Source of the DNA: Undaria pinnatifida
Lineage: Eukaryota; Sar; Phaeophyceae; Laminariales; Alariaceae
Length of the DNA stretch: 64,000 nt
Assembly (NCBI GenBank): GCA_012845835.1
Contig: JABAKD010000026.1
Location: 1,120,046 to 1,184,045, forward strand
Reading direction: 5' to 3'
The stretch's first letter is position 1. Each line of letters opens with the position of its first letter. Made by a program: the position numbers and the translations under genes. The notes below the pieces were generated by a model. It had not been told where the DNA came from and did no database searches. It was given only the letters and a program-made list of their open reading frames with translations. Positions 44,641-56,794 of the stretch are shown piece by piece.

Positions 44641-45280
44641 CGGCTGATTCGCGTTCATGAGGGGGTATGTCTCTCGATCAACATACGGCATTCGCTTTTA
44701 CTATGTCCACTGTTTGCTTATGTTGCTGTGTCTCGTGTTCGCACACGCCCCAGCAGAAACAGGGGACAACAAGCTAGGACACAAAGACGAGGTAGCGCGA
44801 TTAGTTGAAACGCTCGCGCTAGATTCAGTTGATAGGAATACGCAGAAAACGTAACAATCGAAGTGGAACACCGTGGTAATAGACACAAACGGACGGAAAA
44901 TAAACCGTGGTTGCACACGCGTGCGGACCCCAAGGATGAGTATTCCAACAGGGTTGTACGTTTTGGTCCAAATCATTCCTGGCCGATTGAGCTCCCCACG
45001 TGAGGAAATAACGGTCAATCTAGTATTTTTACGCGTGTTTTTCAAGCTCCTTTACAGTGTGGTTTTCCCTATCGGTTCGGTGCGGCTCGGTGCGATTAAC
45101 CGCACCGAACCGCATCGTAGGTTTTTGCCCTTTTCATAATCGCACCGCACCCCACCGGAGGATTCTTGATTTCTGAAAATCAAACCGAACCGCATCGTAA
45201 GAGTATTTTTTACCTTTCAAAGCAGCACAGAACCGGGCCAGCTGCGCTCTCTGCATTTTTGGCGGAAGTTCATGAAAGCT
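44640..45280. other. Unassigned DNA with a hairpin
   Basis: A 65-residue frame (44657-44854) with a hydrophobic N-terminal stretch overlaps other frames and is not supported. At 45072-45112 CGGTTCGGTGCGG and CCGCACCGAACCG form an inverted repeat. Confidence 0.4.
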
Positions 45281-46250
45281 TTCATAGTGGCTTCCACCCA
45301 CGTGCACTATCATCGTTTTTGGTGGAAATTTGTGGAAGCTTCCATGCCGCGGAAGTTTCCTTGGAATTTTCCGTGGAAGTAACTTCTACGGACGTTTTCG
45401 TGGAAGCTTCCACGAAAGTTACTTCCATGGAGGTTTCCGTAAAAGATTCCACGGAAGTTTCCGTGGAAGCTTCCGCGGAAGCTTCCGTAAACATTTCCAC
45501 GGGAGTTACTTTAACTGAAATTTCCACGGAAGCTTTCGTGGAAGCAAAGTGCTTTCACGGAAGATTTCACGGAAGCTTTAAGGAAAGCTTCAACGAAATA
45601 TTTAGCAGGAATCTTTCGTGGCAGTAAATTTCTTACACGGAAGCCTTGATGGAAATGAATTTGCTTCCACGGAAGCTTTCGTGAAAGACTTTCACGGAAC
45701 CTAACGTGAAAGCCAATTTGCTTCCACGGAAGCTTTCATGGAAACTTTCGCGGGAGTATATTTGCTTCCACGGAAGCTTCCACGGAAACTTTCGTGTAAG
45801 TGAATTGCTTTTACGGAAGCTTTCACGGAGTAATATTGCTTTCACGGACGCTTTTACGGAAGCTTGCGTGGAAGTAAAGATAAATGAGAAACAATAAACC
45901 GATGGGTCTAACTACTCCCACCAAAGCTTGATAAAATAAATCCCATGGAAACTTCCGTGATGGCTACCATGAAACAAAAACACTGCCACGAAAGCTTCCG
46001 TGAAAGATGCCGGGGAAGCAAATATACTTCCACGAAGGCTTCCGTGTAAAATTCCATTAACGCTACTTCCACTGCTTCCACGGATAAAATAAGTGGACAT
46101 CCCGTGGATACGTCCATGACAGCTGCTCCCACGCAGCCTTGGACAAGTACAGCGTCCCGGGAAGCGTCCAGGGAAGGGATGGAAGCTTCCACCGAAACAT
46201 TGGTGAATGTGTGCTTTCCAGAAAGCTCCCATGGAATTTCCTGGCACGTT
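45280..46250. repeat. Palindromic minisatellite based on TTCCACGGAAGC
   Basis: A 12-base theme (TTCCACGGAAGC, TTTCGTGGAAGC and relatives) is repeated dozens of times, with spacing in multiples of three in places. GGAAGCTTCC is self-complementary, so both strands carry the same word. Both strands therefore give open frames with similar residues (Phe-His-Gly-Ser on one reading, Ala-Ser-Val-Glu on another). I call no protein. Confidence 0.8.
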
Positions 46251-47560
46251 CATGCCCAAACCATGATACGTCTTCCCCCGGCACTTACACAGAGGGCACG
46301 GAAGCTTCAAGGGGTCAAAGGGAACCAGTACAATTGTCAACCTCACATAGAATCCGTGGAAAATCCCGCCGAAAATAACAAGGGCTTCCACCTCCAAATT
46401 AACAAGCAGGCGGGAGGGCGCGCAAAACGTATACCAGGTACATATGCGTTGCAAACTGCGGTTAAATTGCAAGGTAAGCACTGAGCGGTGAGAACTGGGC
46501 GCGCTGGAAGGGTCCGACGTTTTGTCGAGTACACGCCTACGCACGTGACCTGGTCTGGAATCCACTTTTCTCGTGATGTTCGCCATGATTGGTGTGAGCT
46601 AAAGTAAAAAAGGAAATCGTGGTGGACGCCGCCAAAATAACGTTTAATGTTATTCACGCAACTATCCCATAGCCTTTACTGGCGGTAGTCGGCCTACGCC
46701 ATGATAGAGGCGTCGTTCTATAGAACGGAGTATAAGTGGTGGCTGCCGATAGGTTCGTCGTTGGTCTTGACGAAGCACAAAAAATACCCGACTCCTGGTC
46801 CTCCCGCCTTTCGGCCCTCTTTGGGTGCTTCGTACAATGTACACCTTCAAATTCCATGGATACTTCCTACGCGGGAGAACATCAAAGTAAGCCAACAACA
46901 TGCATCACTCGCGAGATTTTCAACTTTACGAGCAAGCCCTTCCTCACCAACATAAACCGGTGTGGAAAGCGGGGGAACAACGTCACCCCTTTCCACTGTG
47001 CACAAGTCCGTACGCCCCCCCCCCGACACCGCAGTACACCCATACCAAAACTAGCGCTGGTGCAGGCGAGGCCTGAAGACATCAACATCGGACCACGTCA
47101 TCCAGTTACCAAAGAACAAGCAGCATATTGCAAGTACTCGGTCCAGGCTACAAGCCGGACGCGCCGACGCCATGACGCTAACCCTAGGGGTTCACGACAT
47201 AGTTCATAAAACGCTTCATAACCGTATCCAGTAACGCCGCACCGTAGGGGCCCAAGCAACGGCCACATCTGGCAGGGGGGAAGGGGAATAAGACAATTAA
47301 CAAGAAACCTTCCTAACGTATACCACCTTTGATATCTATCAGCAATCGGCGACGAAGTCAATCTATACGAATAAAATATGCCAGCCCAGAGTATGGGGTG
47401 AGTAGGCATGAAGGAGTGTAGGACACCCGCAGCTTCCACCAGCCTTTCTGCCCACAACAACGCATAGCCATATACCTCGTAATACTCTGTACTCCGAATC
47501 GTTGTCAATCGTTGCGGATGACTTCGTTGCAAGGGAACAAACCACCCCCCACCCCTCGCC
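46250..47560. other. Unassigned DNA
   Basis: A minus-strand frame of 174 residues (47098-47622) and plus-strand frames near 46736-47209 show no known motif. Nothing else recognised. Confidence 0.35.
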
Positions 47561-47890
47561 CCAACCCACCTTCCCCGCGACACAAAGGTGTTGGCGACAC
47601 GAGGGTGTTGCCGAATGAGCAACGCAATCGCAGCACCTGCTGGTCATTTTCCACTCTTTGACAACGGGCATCAAAAAGAGGACAGTACCTATTCAAGGGG
47701 AAGCCACACGCTCATGAGTATTGGCTCAAAGCGCCCCCCCCCCCCCCCAAACCCACGTCCACCATGACACCTGGGCGACGGCGAATAGACATAACAACAT
47801 CAGCCGGTCATTTTCCCCTACTTGAAAGCAGAAACAACAGGATAGCGTCCAATTCCCGGAACGCCACAAGCTCATGACGAAAATGTCCTC
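47560..47890. repeat. Degenerate tandem duplication with C-runs
   Basis: Two divergent ~175-bp copies share CNGGTCATTTTCCNCT, GCCACACGCTCATGA / GCCACAAGCTCATGA and end in C-rich stretches (47731-47748 is a pure C-run). Confidence 0.5.
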
Positions 47891-49595
47891 GCCCAACCCC
47901 CCCACCCCAGTTCTTGCCCCTCGTAACGCTGACTTGCCCTCCACCCCTCTCTCTCCATCCCTCCTCCGACGTGCGCGAAAACAGTGCTGAAAGGTCTGCC
48001 TCCCACCACGTTCTGCGAAGCCGTTTGCCGTAAAACAAAACCAAATACGGCTGTGAACACTAGCCTACAATGTGCACATGACAACCTCCGTTGTAAATGC
48101 ACAAAAGAAGGAACAGGCTCTGAATCCACGGCCTTGCCTCCTCTTCCCTTGTGATGAAGGTCCGCTTGGCCTCTGAACATACGGCATTATCTGAAGGCAC
48201 CCAAGTATTCCACGCTGGACGTACAAACGTTGTTCGTTTAGTCTAGACCCTAATTGCATATAGACCCACTGCATGTATTTCCAACGCACACTGCTGGGGG
48301 CCTTGCACGGGACACTGTCGGCACCCTTCGAACGCACACTGACGACGGCCCAGTCGGGGGGAAAAATTCCAGAGGGGGTGACGCGTCACCCCCCCCACCC
48401 TACACTATTTTTTGCGCCCTAGCACTGTTCGGCTACCCTGCCAACCTATTACTACACTGCTGCTGTTGAGGAGTTGTAGGTCTCCTTTTCTGGACTACAC
48501 CCCACAGAGTTATGCTTTCCGTCCTATTGCAACACCGCTATACGCGGCTTTGAAGTTGCGCTTGTGCACTCAACAGTCCTCCTTCGTGCCTCTGTGCGTC
48601 TATTGCAGTGCGTCCACTGCACACACGTGCTTCCGACACATAATGTTTTCGGCTGCTTTCTCTGCTGCCGTAGCACTCAAATACAACAGTCTACTTAGCG
48701 CTTTAGACAGTGTTCTGTCACTTCCCTGTCACACAGCGCACACCATATACTTTCCTGTGGTTGCTGCGTTGCTGCTTACGCTGATCTTCTCTTGCGACTG
48801 CTGTCGGTGTCTGCGTTGAGCATTCCCATGCTCCCTCGTGCTGGGCTTCATATTTTCTTCGCCTATGTTTTACGAAGAAATGTCGCAAATCTTTGTGACC
48901 TAGGCTGCCTAAATATATCCTTTCCTGACAACCACAGCCTTCTCAAAGAACGTTAACAAGACACTGACGTTTATCCTTTCGCCCTCAGCACAAACCCCTA
49001 CTCACACAGCGCACAACACACACTCACTACGTCGGTGTCCCGTGGGGGACATCTCCCTCCTAGTAGCGTCTTGCTCGGAGTTTGCGCGTCTGCTGCCTCG
49101 CTGCTGTCAATGCTGCTCTCTTGCGACCGATGACGGTGTCTGCTACTACTGTGGGTGCCTGCTATGAACCTTCGTACGTTTGGTCGTGCTAGATTTCTGC
49201 TTGTCTTCGGCTTCGTTCCCTCCGCAGTGCTGGTTAAATTACGTGGAACGCTCTGTACAAGTAATCACTGAACAGGTTTCCTCCGGCTTCATCTCTTGTC
49301 GACTGCCACCTTAGAACGAACACACTTAGGATGCTGACACCCCTCCTTGAGCACGTTTCGCGCCCGACGGATTGGCGATCACAAGTGTCGATCACGCATA
49401 ACATGGTGGGCCAAGCAAGGAACGCGAGCTAACTCTTTGACTTCGGGATGAAGACTGACCGCGGGAAATAAATTTGACGGTTTGAAAAATCAAGTAGGCT
49501 CTGAGATATGTCGAGGAAATTGAACTTCGAAAGGTACCACGGGCCCTACAAGGAGCCTCACGAGACAACGTGGTAGCGAAGGAATGGGCGTTTGA
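47890..49595. other. Unassigned DNA
   Basis: T/C-rich frames (for example 48412-48819) are Leu/Cys/Ser-rich and lack motifs. No feature is supported. Confidence 0.4.
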
Positions 49596-49596
49596 C

Positions 49597-49632
<36 letters not shown>
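49597..49632. repeat. (AT)n microsatellite
   Basis: About 17 alternating AT dinucleotides. Confidence 0.9.
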
Positions 49633-49634
<2 letters not shown>

Positions 49635-51270
49635 TCATATTTGTGCGCGTGGGCCATGCTAGGCAAAAATGCCCGGCATCTCTTTCCAGCGTTTGGCCGT
49701 GCTTCTATGCGTGCTTCTCGGAGGTCGTCGCTTATTCCGTAAATGCTTGTTGCTGTGCTCTCCATAGCATAGGTGTTGAACCTCTGTACCGACCGCTTTA
49801 ACTGTTCACTAGCTAACTCGCAATCGCTTCTTTTTGGTACCCGCCAGCTATCCAGCCAGTTGTCATCCTTCATATCAACGTCGAAAAATAAATCGTTACA
49901 AAGGGTGAGTGCTTCGTGCTGTGTATGCAGCGAGCTCTACCTCCACCCTCTTTTGAAGACGGCTTTAATCACAGCATCGAAAGCTCTGCAGCCTGCCGTA
50001 CCCACTGTAGTTGTCACGGGTTGACAATGAAACAAAGCCGGGTGGAATGTTGGCACGCTCGCTGTAAGCTGGAGATCCTTCAAATAATATGGCGCCCTCA
50101 ACCTTGATGGTTTGTCGTGCCGCCGCCAGGCAAGATATTCCCAGTACAAGATGTGACGAGGTTGTTTGATCCTAGTTGTCGACCGTCAAAGTGAAAGCCC
50201 CGCGTACCAATCGAACAGCCTCCGTTCCCGCTCCTGCCGCTATTGCTGGTGGTGCTACATAGCAACGGCCCACAGCAAGGGCGAGACCCACGCTTTCCAC
50301 GGTGTATGAGTGTGTGCGTCATTGGTAATGAGCCCATCTCATTTCATGGCACTGGTATAAGTGTGCTACATCATAGTTCCTTCTGCCAAAATATACTGAC
50401 ACTTCCTGTACAAGGTCCTTCTGCCAAAATATGCTGACACATCCTCTTCTGTGTTTAGGAAACGCTTAACAACAGTGACGGACGTACGATGACGGGGGAG
50501 GCCTCGAAAGTCGCGGTAGCCCGGGGGATTTTACGCGGTTTGGGTGATCTATTCTCCCGATTAAATTGAAAATCGAAGTTAGTTGGTACGTGCTTGTAAA
50601 CGAAGACCACCCGAACCACCACCCACCCATCCACCCACCCTCCCACCCACCCTCCCACTAACACCGACGTTCTTTAGCCAAAAATATCTTCATACGTCGG
50701 GGTTAGTGTCACTGGCGCGCGTGTTCTTTGCCGGGAATGGTGCATCCGCAAACCGCAGTCACTTAAAACTGCCCATGCCGTGCACCACATTGCAGAACAC
50801 AAATCAAGGTCAGGGAATTCACGGTCTAAGGACGGCTAACACGCACGCCGATAACAACACAACCCACACCCCCCACGCCTACCAACTTTAACCCACGACC
50901 AACAACGTTGTATATTTACAAGCGACGTTTATCGAACTCCACGCGCCGAGATATAATGACGAAGCCCTTGTAGCGGTCTTGTTGGGGAGAAAATATCACG
51001 TACATTCCACCACTTGTTCCAGATTTTGTGCGCAGGCGCAGGTTCGACGTCATGGCACCCATACCTACTATTTAGCAGGAAGAATAGATAATGCCAAGCA
51101 GCCGTTTAGCAGGGCGCAGGAGCCGCTTACGTCCGGCAACGTAACTAACGTCGCGTGCCATTCGAGCCACCAATTCACTATCGCACCATGTAAGCGTTCC
51201 ACCCTCTTGCATCCATTATTTGCACTACTGACACGTCCTCTGCCGTGTCCTTGCCGTCGCTGCAACACAC
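49633..51270. other. Unassigned DNA with small repeats
   Basis: A direct duplication CCTTCTGCCAAAATAT with GCTGACAC-type ends occurs at about 50380 and 50417. CCCACCCT-type repeats lie at 50618-50660. No gene recognised. Confidence 0.4.
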
Positions 51271-51609
51271 GTGCTGGCCGCTTACCCACCCGACCGTGAA
51301 GCTGGAATTGCCTTCATCTCACGCGGAGCTAAGCCTTACGAAGCACGACAACTCCGGTTGCTGTTTTTGACCCCTTACGCGCACGGGCATTTCAAAGAGA
51401 CTCTGAACTGCGGCATCATCGCCGAGTTGGGTCCGTCGTGGGAACACGAGGGGATGGAGGTCGTGGCCGGTTGCCTGGACTCCACATTCGACGACCCCGC
51501 TAGCGGGCCGAAATTGACCTTCTACGGCAAGGGCTGTGCTTTGCAGCGCTGCCGCTTGAATCATCCCGACGACTCCTGGTTGGGAACTCGTCACTTTGTG
51601 GACAGGTGA
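51271..51609 (+). CDS. Hypothetical 112-aa ORF, possibly part of a broken gene
   Basis: Not recognised. Composition is balanced and globular (EARQLRLLFLTPYAHGHF, LNCGIIAELGPSWEHEGM), unlike nearby low-complexity frames. A second open stretch in another frame (51615-51806; KSLVVGKSGLALAFITGE) follows the stop directly. The pair could be one gene broken by an indel, or two exons. No start-site or splice evidence was found. Confidence 0.3.
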   Translation: MLAAYPPDREAGIAFISRGAKPYEARQLRLLFLTPYAHGHFKETLNCGIIAELGPSWEHEGMEVVAGCLDSTFDDPASGPKLTFYGKGCALQRCRLNHPDDSWLGTRHFVDR

Positions 51610-52008
51610 CATAGTCCTATCCGGATTTTGATAAGTCTCTCGTTGTCGGTAAATCTGGTCTAGCATTGGCCTTCATTACAGGCGAGACAAGGGTTGGGGA
51701 TGGGTCCGACGTGTTCGACGTTCCGCGCGTAGTGATGACAAAACTCTTCTTGACATTGCCCTTCGCCCCCACGTTACCCACGATTCAAGATGCCTTTAAC
51801 GTGTGGTGAACTATCGAAGGGCTCGAAGCGGACATATCTCTTAGCGTCCCCGACACGAGCATGCCACGGTGGGCGAGAATAAGACTTCTGTAACGGGCAT
51901 GTATGTGACATGTGACATGTGAAATGTGATAGAGGTGCACCACTTGTTTTGATAAGATTCCTCAACCAGGGGGCTTAAGATCTCTAATTTGGAGGAACAT
52001 GAAACCGC
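51610..52008 (+). other. Open stretch in a second frame, then unassigned DNA
   Basis: 51615-51806 reads without stop and with normal composition (VMTKLFLTLPFAPTLPTIQD). After that only a short TGACATG-type repeat at about 51901-51925 is visible. Confidence 0.3.
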
Positions 52009-52012
52009 TACG

Positions 52013-52283
52013 GACCCAGGCTACGGTAGGGGGGTCCCCTTTCGGGCCTTTTATTTCAGTGGCCAGGGGTCACTGGCGCGAGTAACCCCTTTGCTCCTAT
52101 GCAATCTTACGTTTTTTTTTCATGTTCTACATTGATGAAATCAATCCGCAATGCAAAGGTGATCTAAGCTGCGGCAAACCAAGTTCCTAAACCATCTTCA
52201 TCCGTAGGGTACAGAGCTACTCGTGCGAGTGACTCAAACACACCAGTGAAAATGGGGGTACCCCCCCTACCGTAGCCTTGGTC
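52013..52283 (+). mobile_element. MITE copy 4 (4-bp TSD family)
   Basis: A 271-bp element closest to copy 3, with GACCCAGGCTACGGTAGGGG at the left and the complementary terminus at the right. TACG flanks both ends (52009-52012 and 52284-52287). Internal palindromes are present. It is inserted in otherwise unassigned DNA. Confidence 0.92.
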
Positions 52284-52287
52284 TACG

Positions 52288-55200
52288 GGATGAAAAATCC
52301 CATGGGCTAGGTACACAACGAAAGTCACGCCAAACGAATGGCCTATTTCCGACGATTTAGGGTTAAGGAGCCCGTCATGAACAAAAACTCGAACCGAAAA
52401 GTGATGCCTTTATAGTAGCACACGCCCCAAGGTATACCCACATTTAACGGCTTCTCCAAAAGTACATACGAAACGGCGCCTAACATTTTACGGCACGCGT
52501 GCGTCTGCTGAACGTTGGCAAAAAAAACCATACAACTTAGGTTCCATTTCCGGGGGCATTCAGAGGCGGACTGCGCCGTTTTCTGCTCTCTCGAGGCGCG
52601 GGATGATCCGACGTCATGCGGCGTAGACGATGACGGCAGAGAATGCTTCTTGTGGAATAGTTCCATGGCGGAGAGCAGCAACTCGTGGATCCACGGTATG
52701 CCTGCTCCACGCATCGCCTAGTTTCCTTCTCTTCACAAAGCGGTGGCTTCAGTCGTTCACGCTGCCAAGTCGACCCTGGGAGATACCGATGACGACCTAG
52801 GCTCTGACAGTTTCGCGAAAAGCTACTGGAACAAGTTTGCACGAAGGGTACAGCTTCGTTAGGATCACAGCTGACTGAGCAACGGCTTCTTGTTCCTACT
52901 GTAGATTCGCGATTCTCAGCTGGTACCTCCCCGACGGCATCATATACGACGTGAAACGACATGAGCATACGCCTCTACTGTTGCTGTCACACAGTCGCGA
53001 CGTTATTCCCCGAAGGACTCAACAGTCGAAAGCAAAATGAGTGTCAATATGACGACGACGTAATCTGCTCCGTACTTGTTGCAACCTTTGGTCAGGGTTC
53101 TGGCACATAGTCAAGCAGATGCCTCGAGTGCTGCCGGAGTTGTTCCTTTACCAGTGCGTTTTGGTGAGAAATGAGTGCCTCTTGGCTAGGACCTTGCTTG
53201 ACAAAAATCCAACCTTCCACGACTAAGCATTGATTGAAGGTGGAGGACATCTTCCTTCGAGTGTGTGGGCGCGGTGAGGGCCCAAGTAACATTGATAGTA
53301 TGGAGCTGGCGACTGCTATGATCAAGAAACGAAACGCTCATGATTCCCAGGGAGAGGGAGGGAGAACGGTTGGGGTGTGAGGTAGTGGGCGGGGAAGGGC
53401 GAACGGGCGGACAAGGGTTGGATATTACTCTGTGGGTGTGGCATGCTTAGCAGCCAAGAAACTGTAGCATTTGTGACGTAAATGGTTGGTATTCCATGAC
53501 CGGTCTAGCCTCCCCTTGGCGGTGTCGTACCCACAGACCCACCACTCGCTGTCGACAGGTCGTACGCCGAAGGTGGTTTAGGAGTGGCACACGGGCCGCT
53601 TGTGCCGAGGAAGTTTGAGGGCTCGGAACGACCATACCTTGACCGGTAACGTGTACAACCTAAGTTGGGGTATGTTCGCACAACGCCCGGTGCCGAGTCA
53701 TCATGTCAAACGTTACTTTCCAGCGGAAACCTGAGTCATCAACGGAGCGGAGACGTGGTTCACAAATGACCACTGATGCTCACCAAACAAGTTCCAAATA
53801 TAAAAAACAAGAAGCGAAAATACACCGTGGGCAAATGATGGGCCGAGTCGGCCTGAGAAGCAGCCGGCGAAATGATAGTTTGATACGGCGAGATTTCTCG
53901 TCTGCGACAGACACCGATGGATGAAACGAGCAACTAGGCCATGGAATGTCAACGGGGCGCGCCGGTGAGTCACTCTGACCCACACTCTCGTCACAATGTT
54001 CACAGCGCAGCCGTGACATGTGGCTGGCGCAAGCCAGGCGTGTGATAGAAGCATACTTGGGCGCTGCTGTGTGGAAAAAGGGCGACAAAAATGTCGTTTC
54101 GTTCCGTTTTCACCACAGGAGCGGCACGGGGGTATCTTCGCACGATGTCTTCTTTGAAGATGTCGGAAAAAAACTTAGCAGCGTCGCGTTTCCATTGTCA
54201 TCGGTATAAATACCTCGAATTTGGTATGGTGGCGTCGTTGGCGGGCCGGGGGCGTGAGGTTGGAGGTACCATATTACGATAAAATCGACGCTGAGGAATA
54301 AGGGGTATTGTTCGCGCAGTATCCACATTTACACACGGGTGGGGCCCGGAGTCCGACATATCGCACACGATCGAGCACATTAAACATGAAATATACAAAA
54401 TACCTCACCAGATAAGATAGAACTAAGTGTTAATTCGATGCGGCTGGCCGGTAACGCTTCCGTGCCTGCTGGCGGGCCTTTCATAGTTTTGTTACCTCCT
54501 GGCGGGGGTTTCAAATAGTTTGCCGCTGGTCCATATGACTCTCGTGACTGCTGGTGGGCTTTTCGTATAGTATTCAACGTCACGGATGCCGTTTTCGTTG
54601 CAGGTTTAGGCATAGCTTCTGCCCATCTGTGCAACTGGAGTTTCGGATTGAGGTGGACAAGGTGCATCTTGCATCTGTTTTTGAATTATAAGTCAGACCG
54701 ACCAACTTTCACCTTTCGCATGACCACTCGCAATTAACTTTGTCTGCTTCGAACCTCTGCGACAGCCTGCAGAGAGAGAGCATAGAGCAGCGTGCAGAAA
54801 ACGCTACCAGTACAACAATGCTCCCGCCCCATCGCGTGACATCGCCTGAGTGCTCCTGTGTGGAGCTCTGCCACGCATGGTCAGTCGGTATGCCTCGGTG
54901 GGTATGCCGATGCCGGAATCCGGTTCGATTTGTGTTTTTGGTTGATCTCGCTCGTGCCGGCTGCATCGCAGCAGCCGGCAGCCTGTCAAATACGACTGAC
55001 AGACAGAATTGTGGCCTCGGGCGAAACCTTATCTCGGCCGACTCTGACGGTACTCGTCGGTGCGAAGGTCCTCCGAGGATGGAGTACCTACGCCCGTGGC
55101 TCGCTATGCTGCCCCAGTTGTCTGTGCCTGAGAAGCTTGTGTGGTGTCTGTTACAGCTCTGCTGTTTATTCATTGCGCGAAGTCGCATGATTTGTTTTCC

Positions 55201-55880
55201 GATACTTTTTTCTTGTTGCTTTCCAGAAGAAAAGCTCTGCTGAACAACAAGCTGATGCTATAGTCTGTCCAACATACATAGTGGCCGCGGGAGGGGTTCC
55301 AGCACTCTGCTACGATTCTGTATTGTGCGGCGATCGGGATTTGCGCCTTTCGAGTTGTTGCGGCCGCCCGAGGTGTAGTCTCGCTCACACGAAAACCTGA
55401 ATCACCCGACACACCTGAAGCTTTGAGTGTATCAAAACGGCTGTTCGCACGTCAACGTTTACCAGCAAATGTTGCGCATGGCCGGCTACCCATTGGTCGG
55501 CGTACTGCCCGAACAGTCTGGAAATGCATTCAAACGGTCGTACTCACAACTGACGGTTTCCTTTTTTTCTACGAAAAAATTCAATTATTCTAAAAACACG
55601 GCGAACGCCACCCGGAAGAACTTCAAAATTTGAACAAATTTCCGTCGGACATCACCGCCGTGTGTAATTTTACTACTCTATCACGGCTATTGTTTTTGAA
55701 TCTCAGCAGTGCGCAGGACAATGCTGCTGCTGTAGATATGTTTTGCTGGTTACAGCACAGCATGTCGGCAGAAGTAAATGATGGGCTGTCCCAACACAGC
55801 AGTACCTTCGTTTCCGATACACTCGACTAAATTAAATTTCAGTATAGTCTAGGGGCACACTCTACCGTTAAAATACGAGC
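52288..55880. other. Unassigned DNA
   Basis: No gene supported in 3.6 kb. A degenerate repeat with TGCTGGCGGGCCTTTCATAG themes lies at about 54460-54575. Frames on both strands (up to 167 residues at 54740-55243) show no known motif and overlap one another. Confidence 0.4.
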
Positions 55881-55969
55881 GAACGCGTGGGGGTAAAAGA
55901 CGCAAAGGCATCCGCCTCTTGCGTCACTGTTTCACCGAATGGTAACCTTGTAGAAAGTGCACACTGGCG

Positions 55970-56035
55970 ATGGTGGTGGTGGTATTGGTGGTGGTGGTGG
56001 TGGTGGTGTTGGTGGTCAGGTTGTGATTGTGATGG
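55970..56035 (+). repeat. (GGT)n microsatellite
   Basis: GGTGGTGGTGGTATTGGTGG and further GGT triplets. Confidence 0.85.
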
Positions 56036-56079
56036 TGGCGGAGGTCATGAATTTAGGTTGTATACAAAACTGTAGGGGA

Positions 56080-56575
56080 CGTACAAAGCGTACCCGGGAG
56101 ATTTCCCCCGGGTTATACCCTACAAAGAACTTTTGCAAGTTCTGTAGGGCAGTTATTCCCGTATCCAGAAGTTCTGGAAGTTCTGCACGATTCATACGTG
56201 TACCCGGAACTTCTAGGAGCTCTGTACGCCCGTTGCCACCATACCCGGGGTACGGGTACCGCATGGTTTGTACCCGTTCGGAACTTCTGTGAGGTATGTA
56301 CGCCTGTGCCACAATACCCGGAACTTTTTGAAGTTTTGTAAGACATCCGTACCAGTACCCGGTACTTCTGGGAGTTTTGTAAGATCCTTATATGCCCTTA
56401 CCCGGAAATTATATGACTCCTGTATGACTGTCGCACAACACCCGGGGTGCGGGTATACCTTCGTTACAATACCCGGGGTACGGGGACACCTTCGTTACAG
56501 TACCCGGGGTATGGGTATACCTTCGTTACAATACCCGGGGTACGGGGACACCTTCGTTACAGTACCCGCGGAGCT
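56080..56575 (+). repeat. Minisatellite with CCCGGGG core, including four 31-bp units
   Basis: The right part has TTCGTTACA at 56460, 56491, 56522 and 56553, exactly 31 bases apart. Two alternating variants (TACGGGGACACC and TATGGGTATACC) make a 62-base higher-order unit. The left part is a degenerate ~60-base theme with TACCCGGAACTTCT. Confidence 0.8.
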
Positions 56576-56794
56576 CCGTATTCATTCAGGTGGAATCAGA
56601 AAGGTGTATTATCCTTTAATTTGGGCTTCGACATGTTTTGTCAGTCACACAAACCGAACACCGAACACAGCAAGTAGTACGTATCACACAAAAGAGCAAT
56701 CTCCGGGCCGTGTCTTCTCTATATCCGGTGTGTGACGAATTTCATTTGTCGTTTTGAAGCAAGAGGTTGCGTTGACACATATTACCTAGTTTGA
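56575..56794. other. Unassigned DNA left of gypsy-2
   Basis: No feature recognised. Confidence 0.4.

Noticed and set aside
45280-46490. Frames of 81-153 residues with Val/Glu/Ser/Thr repeats
   Set aside because: Both strands give equally open frames because the repeat is palindromic. No start context or homologous domain.
54740-55243. 167-residue plus-strand ORF and overlapping 159-residue minus-strand ORF
   Set aside because: Mutually overlapping frames without motifs. No basis to prefer either.
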